From the NCBI GenBank assembly GCA_945901155.1, contig CAMDKO010000010.1, forward strand, positions 1 to 47,504: a DNA stretch of 47,504 nt. The letters are read 5' to 3'. Positions within the stretch are counted from its first letter, which is position 1. Every line of letters starts with the position of its first letter. Source of the DNA: Pedobacter schmidteae. Its GTDB lineage: Bacteria; Bacteroidota; Bacteroidia; Sphingobacteriales; Sphingobacteriaceae. A program made the position numbers and the translations under genes. Shown here piece by piece: positions 45,243 through 47,504 of this stretch. The notes below the pieces were generated by a model that had not been told where the DNA came from, ran no database searches, and saw only the letters and a program-made list of their open reading frames with translations.

Positions 45243-45390
45243 ATTATTTGGATTGTTTGGCGAGCGGTTTCAAAATGAATAATAAAAAAAAATACCTGTG
45301 CAATGCAACCGACGTAATTTGGATGTAAATTTAAGTATTTTTTTGCACCTACGATTTCATATCCATTTAAATCAGTCAATGCTTTGCAAT

Positions 45391-45417
45391 AAAAAATCAG
45401 AACCTATTCCAGGTTCT
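45391..45417 (-). terminator. Intrinsic terminator overlapping the lptF/G stop codon
   Basis: On the minus strand AGAACCT (45417-45411) pairs with AGGTTCT (45405-45399) around a 5-nt loop and is followed by GATTTTTT (45398-45391). The stop codon is at 45406-45404, so the stem includes the last sense codons. Confidence 0.78.
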
Positions 45418-46828
45418 TAGCAAAGAGTCGTTTAAACCATCGCCTATAAAAATCAAGATCGAAAAGTGCCGAATCAACTGTTGCTTTATACGTCAGAAAT
45501 ATCCCCAAAGGAGTCAAGGTAAAGATTGCAATCCACATCCCAATAAATGGGGTAAGTGTGCCTTCCTTAACTGATTTCTCGCCAATGGTTGAAATAATAT
45601 GATAGAGCAGAAAAAATAATACTGACATTACTACAGGCAAACCCAGCCCCCCCTTTCGAATAATCGCTCCTAATGGTGCACCGATAAAGAAAAGAACAAG
45701 ACAAGAAATAGCTAGCGTGAATTTCCTGTTTAATTCGATTAAAAAGCCCCGCATGCGCAAATCATTATCATCAATAAACAATTCTTTACGACTTAAAATA
45801 TCTTTTATAGATCTGATCTGATCTTTGGCTGTTTGCACAGACCGGATTCTACTATCTATAGGAATGATCTCCAAAACATCTTTATACTTTTTAATGACCT
45901 TTACTGATGCTTTGGGATTCAATGAGTCGGTACGATATGTCCGTGCAAGGAGTGTAAGATCTCTATACGTTGAGCGAAGATTACTATCTCCTTTGAGCTC
46001 AAAGGAATCTCTATAAAAGTTAAGTTGTTTTAAATTGAGCATTGCATAATTAGACTTGAATAGCTCTTCGTCAGTACGTTTTAGCTGAAAACCCGACAAA
46101 TCAAATTTTTGCTCAGTTTCCTTAAATTCTGTCCGCATAAGCCTTTGCCTTGGATTATATGTACCCTTAGATCCGGGACTCTCCTCATAACGCTTTCCAT
46201 CCTTAAGCTTAAGGACCAAAAGCTGATCATCATCAGTGATGAACATCTGCCCTTCTTTAGCCATCAAAACATTAACATTGCCACTGGTAGTATTTCGCTC
46301 ATAGATAAGAACGTCGTGAAGCGTTTGATCGGAATCCTTTTTCTTTACACGAATTGAATAGCCAGGAATACTGTTGTTAAAAATTCCTTCTTTAATTAAG
46401 AATGCTGCCTTTTGGTTTCGAACATCATATAATAAAGAACCCATTTTGAGATTGGCAACAGGTAGCATATAATCACAAAAAAGAAAGGCCGCAATACTGA
46501 GCATACTCACACCAATGATTAAGGGCATCATTGCTTTTTGAAGGGAGATACCGGCAGATTTAATAGCTACGAGTTCATAATTTTCACCGAGGCTGCCAAA
46601 GGTCATAATGGAGGATAGAAGTATGGCTAGAGGAAGTGCCATAGCAACATTTGTCGCAGATGCATACATCAGCAACTCAAGAATTACATACCACTCAAAG
46701 CCCTTTCCAATCAGATCATCGATGTATTTAAATAAAAATAACATCAACAAAATGAACATGACAATGAAAAAGGTAACAATAAAAGGCTTTATAAAGGCCT
46801 TAAATACCAATAAGTGTACTTTCTTCAC
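45404..46828 (-). CDS. LptF/LptG-family permease
   Basis: Inner-membrane permease of the LPS-export ABC transporter (YjgP/YjgQ family). The N-terminal half has three helices with the typical KPFIVTFFIVMFILLMLFLF start and the ALPLAILLSSIMTFGSLGEN-then-LVAIKSAGISL motif. A periplasmic beta-jellyroll domain follows, then three C-terminal helices (GAPLGAIIRKGGLGLPVVMS). At 474 residues it is longer than E. coli LptF/LptG (about 360), with extra residues in the periplasmic part. Which of the two subunits it is cannot be decided. The start codon is GTG. It is 27 nt downstream of the START-like gene. Confidence 0.92.
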   Translation of the reverse strand: MKKVHLLVFKAFIKPFIVTFFIVMFILLMLFLFKYIDDLIGKGFEWYVILELLMYASATNVAMALPLAILLSSIMTFGSLGENYELVAIKSAGISLQKAMMPLIIGVSMLSIAAFLFCDYMLPVANLKMGSLLYDVRNQKAAFLIKEGIFNNSIPGYSIRVKKKDSDQTLHDVLIYERNTTSGNVNVLMAKEGQMFITDDDQLLVLKLKDGKRYEESPGSKGTYNPRQRLMRTEFKETEQKFDLSGFQLKRTDEELFKSNYAMLNLKQLNFYRDSFELKGDSNLRSTYRDLTLLARTYRTDSLNPKASVKVIKKYKDVLEIIPIDSRIRSVQTAKDQIRSIKDILSRKELFIDDNDLRMRGFLIELNRKFTLAISCLVLFFIGAPLGAIIRKGGLGLPVVMSVLFFLLYHIISTIGEKSVKEGTLTPFIGMWIAIFTLTPLGIFLTYKATVDSALFDLDFYRRWFKRLFAKNLE

Positions 46829-46855
46829 AGGTATAAAAATAGAGAAAATTTATCT

Positions 46856-47236
46856 CTATGCCCCTAATACGCTAATCAAATATTGAATCTGATTATCCCA
46901 TATAAGCTTACGGTCAGTTATTGCGTCTTCAGGTGCAAAATCAGTTATTGAAAGAGCAACATCATTGGTTAATTCGTCCTGAACAATCTCCATTTCAAAA
47001 TAGCAATGAGGCTCATCGTCCAACCATTTAAATTTAACCAGTTTATTCTCTTTGATTGATAGCAATTTTGCTTTTTGCTGATCACCATCCCAGGTAAATG
47101 TATAAACCTGATCTCTATAGGTTACATCATCAGCAAACCATTGAGCCAAACCATTGGGCTCATTTAAAAAGCCAAACAATATTTTAGGAGATGATTTTAC
47201 CTCGTACTCTACATTGAACTTTATCTTTTCTGCCAT
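46856..47236 (-). CDS. START-like/SRPBCC-fold protein
   Basis: A 126-residue protein with a helix-grip pattern: FNVEYEVKSSPKILFGFLNE, then LAQWFADDVTYRDQVYTFTW and KFKWLDDEPHCYFEMEI, ending in a C-terminal amphipathic helix. It matches the START-like (AHSA1-related) domain family found in Bacteroidota. It has no signal peptide. The ligand is unknown. It sits upstream of the lptF/G gene on the same strand with a 27-nt gap, so it is probably co-transcribed. Confidence 0.85.
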   Translation of the reverse strand: MAEKIKFNVEYEVKSSPKILFGFLNEPNGLAQWFADDVTYRDQVYTFTWDGDQQKAKLLSIKENKLVKFKWLDDEPHCYFEMEIVQDELTNDVALSITDFAPEDAITDRKLIWDNQIQYLISVLGA

Positions 47237-47305
47237 TCCTTTATTTATTTACATCGCTTGGCGACTTTTTTTTCTGATTAGTTTCTAAAGAAAAGTAATT
47301 TCCTC

Positions 47306-47313
47306 TATATTTG
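47306..47313 (+). promoter_or_regulatory. Candidate -7 box upstream of the tRNA gene
   Basis: TATATTTG matches TAnnTTTG and lies about 115 nt before the tRNA. It would give a long precursor leader; a closer promoter could have been missed. Confidence 0.3.
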
Positions 47314-47428
47314 CAACTCTGTTTTGAAAGGCATTGTTGTATAAATTATTTAAGGGTAAAAATATCCTGATTTATTTCCGGATTTTTCCTAAGATAAATT
47401 ATTAACCAACAATAAACAAGACAAATTC

Positions 47429-47502
47429 GGCGGGGTAGCTCAGATGGTTAGAGCGCAGGATTCATAACCCTGAGGTCGGCAGTTCGATCCTGCTCCCCGC
47501 TA
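47429..47502 (+). tRNA. tRNA-Met (CAU anticodon), elongator-like
   Basis: A complete 74-nt cloverleaf. The acceptor GGCGGGG (47429-47435) pairs with CCCCGCT (47495-47501, one G-U pair) and the discriminator is A. D-arm AGCTCAGATGGTTAGAGC, anticodon loop TTCATAA with CAT at 47463-47465, and T-arm GGTTCGA-type sequence (AGTTCGATC) are present. The 1-72 pair excludes initiator tRNA. The CAU anticodon also allows tRNA-Ile2 if lysidine-modified, so the amino acid is not fully certain. CCA is not encoded as such; the window ends two bases later. Confidence 0.9.
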
Positions 47503-47504
47503 CA

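Noticed and set aside
45243-45403. FMN riboswitch before ribBA
   Set aside because: I looked for the conserved RFN stem-loop pattern in the gap and saw none; only AT-rich sequence and the terminator of lptF/G are present.

Overview
The window looks like an AT-rich chromosomal segment of a Bacteroidota member, most likely Sphingobacteriales (Pedobacter/Solitalea-like). The reasons are a SusC-style carboxypeptidase-regulatory plus plug outer-membrane receptor, an MG-domain protein with the FFPEGG motif, DUF5683 beside parAB, DUF3098 behind ftsX, a very large TamB-like protein, poor Shine-Dalgarno sequences, and promoter-like TAnnTTTG motifs. I see no phage, transposase, integrase or CRISPR array. 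The assignment is inferred from gene content and was not tested by a search.

Layout. 1-2063 is the 3' part of a macroglobulin-domain envelope protein that runs off the left edge. 2258-6500 is a minus-strand housekeeping run: parA, parB, DUF5683, dapB, lepB. 6676-10735 holds an FMN reductase, a BtuF-like binding protein and a TonB-dependent receptor-type barrel. 10943-13735 is leuS. 13932-17538 is a tightly coupled plus-strand operon: ftsX, DUF3098, uppP, truB, ribF. 17628-18167 is a YceI protein. 18394-27265 is a sulfur-assimilation block on the minus strand. 27290-27640 is a spacer of heptamer repeats, followed by an MFS exporter, an SGNH hydrolase, a 630-bp spacer with degenerate repeats, and uvrA. 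From 33837 come an ECF sigma factor with a small partner protein, nth, recA, a secreted acetylxylan-esterase-like protein, a small two-helix membrane protein, tsaD, tamB, ribBA, an LptF/G permease, a START-like protein, and a tRNA with a CAU anticodon at the right edge.

The sulfur block is the most interesting region. In transcription order it holds an Rrf2-family regulator, sulfite reductase, uroporphyrinogen-III methyltransferase (cobA), siroheme synthase, an O-succinylhomoserine sulfhydrylase-like enzyme (metZ), an Fe-S APS/PAPS reductase (cysH), cysD, cysN and an OsmC protein. Together these can take sulfate to APS, sulfite, sulfide and then homocysteine, and make the siroheme cofactor on the way. 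Between the regulator and the sulfite reductase I read an unannotated 21-codon frame (26699-26764) ending in DCCYMCM, with four Cys codons. It is followed by an intrinsic-terminator hairpin (26633-26661) that ends 18 nt before the sulfite reductase start codon. A segment between the two can pair with the terminator's 5' arm. This is the architecture of a cysteine-responsive ribosome-mediated attenuator. Its TAnnTTTG motif lies so close to the leader AUG that the leader may be translated from a leaderless transcript.

Other points: the sulfite reductase carries a C-terminal helical extension resembling a HEPN domain; the siroheme synthase ends in a membrane helix; the divergent pair tsaD/tamB both lack an AUG start; and the spacer at 27417-27538 is built of heptamers in unbroken phase.
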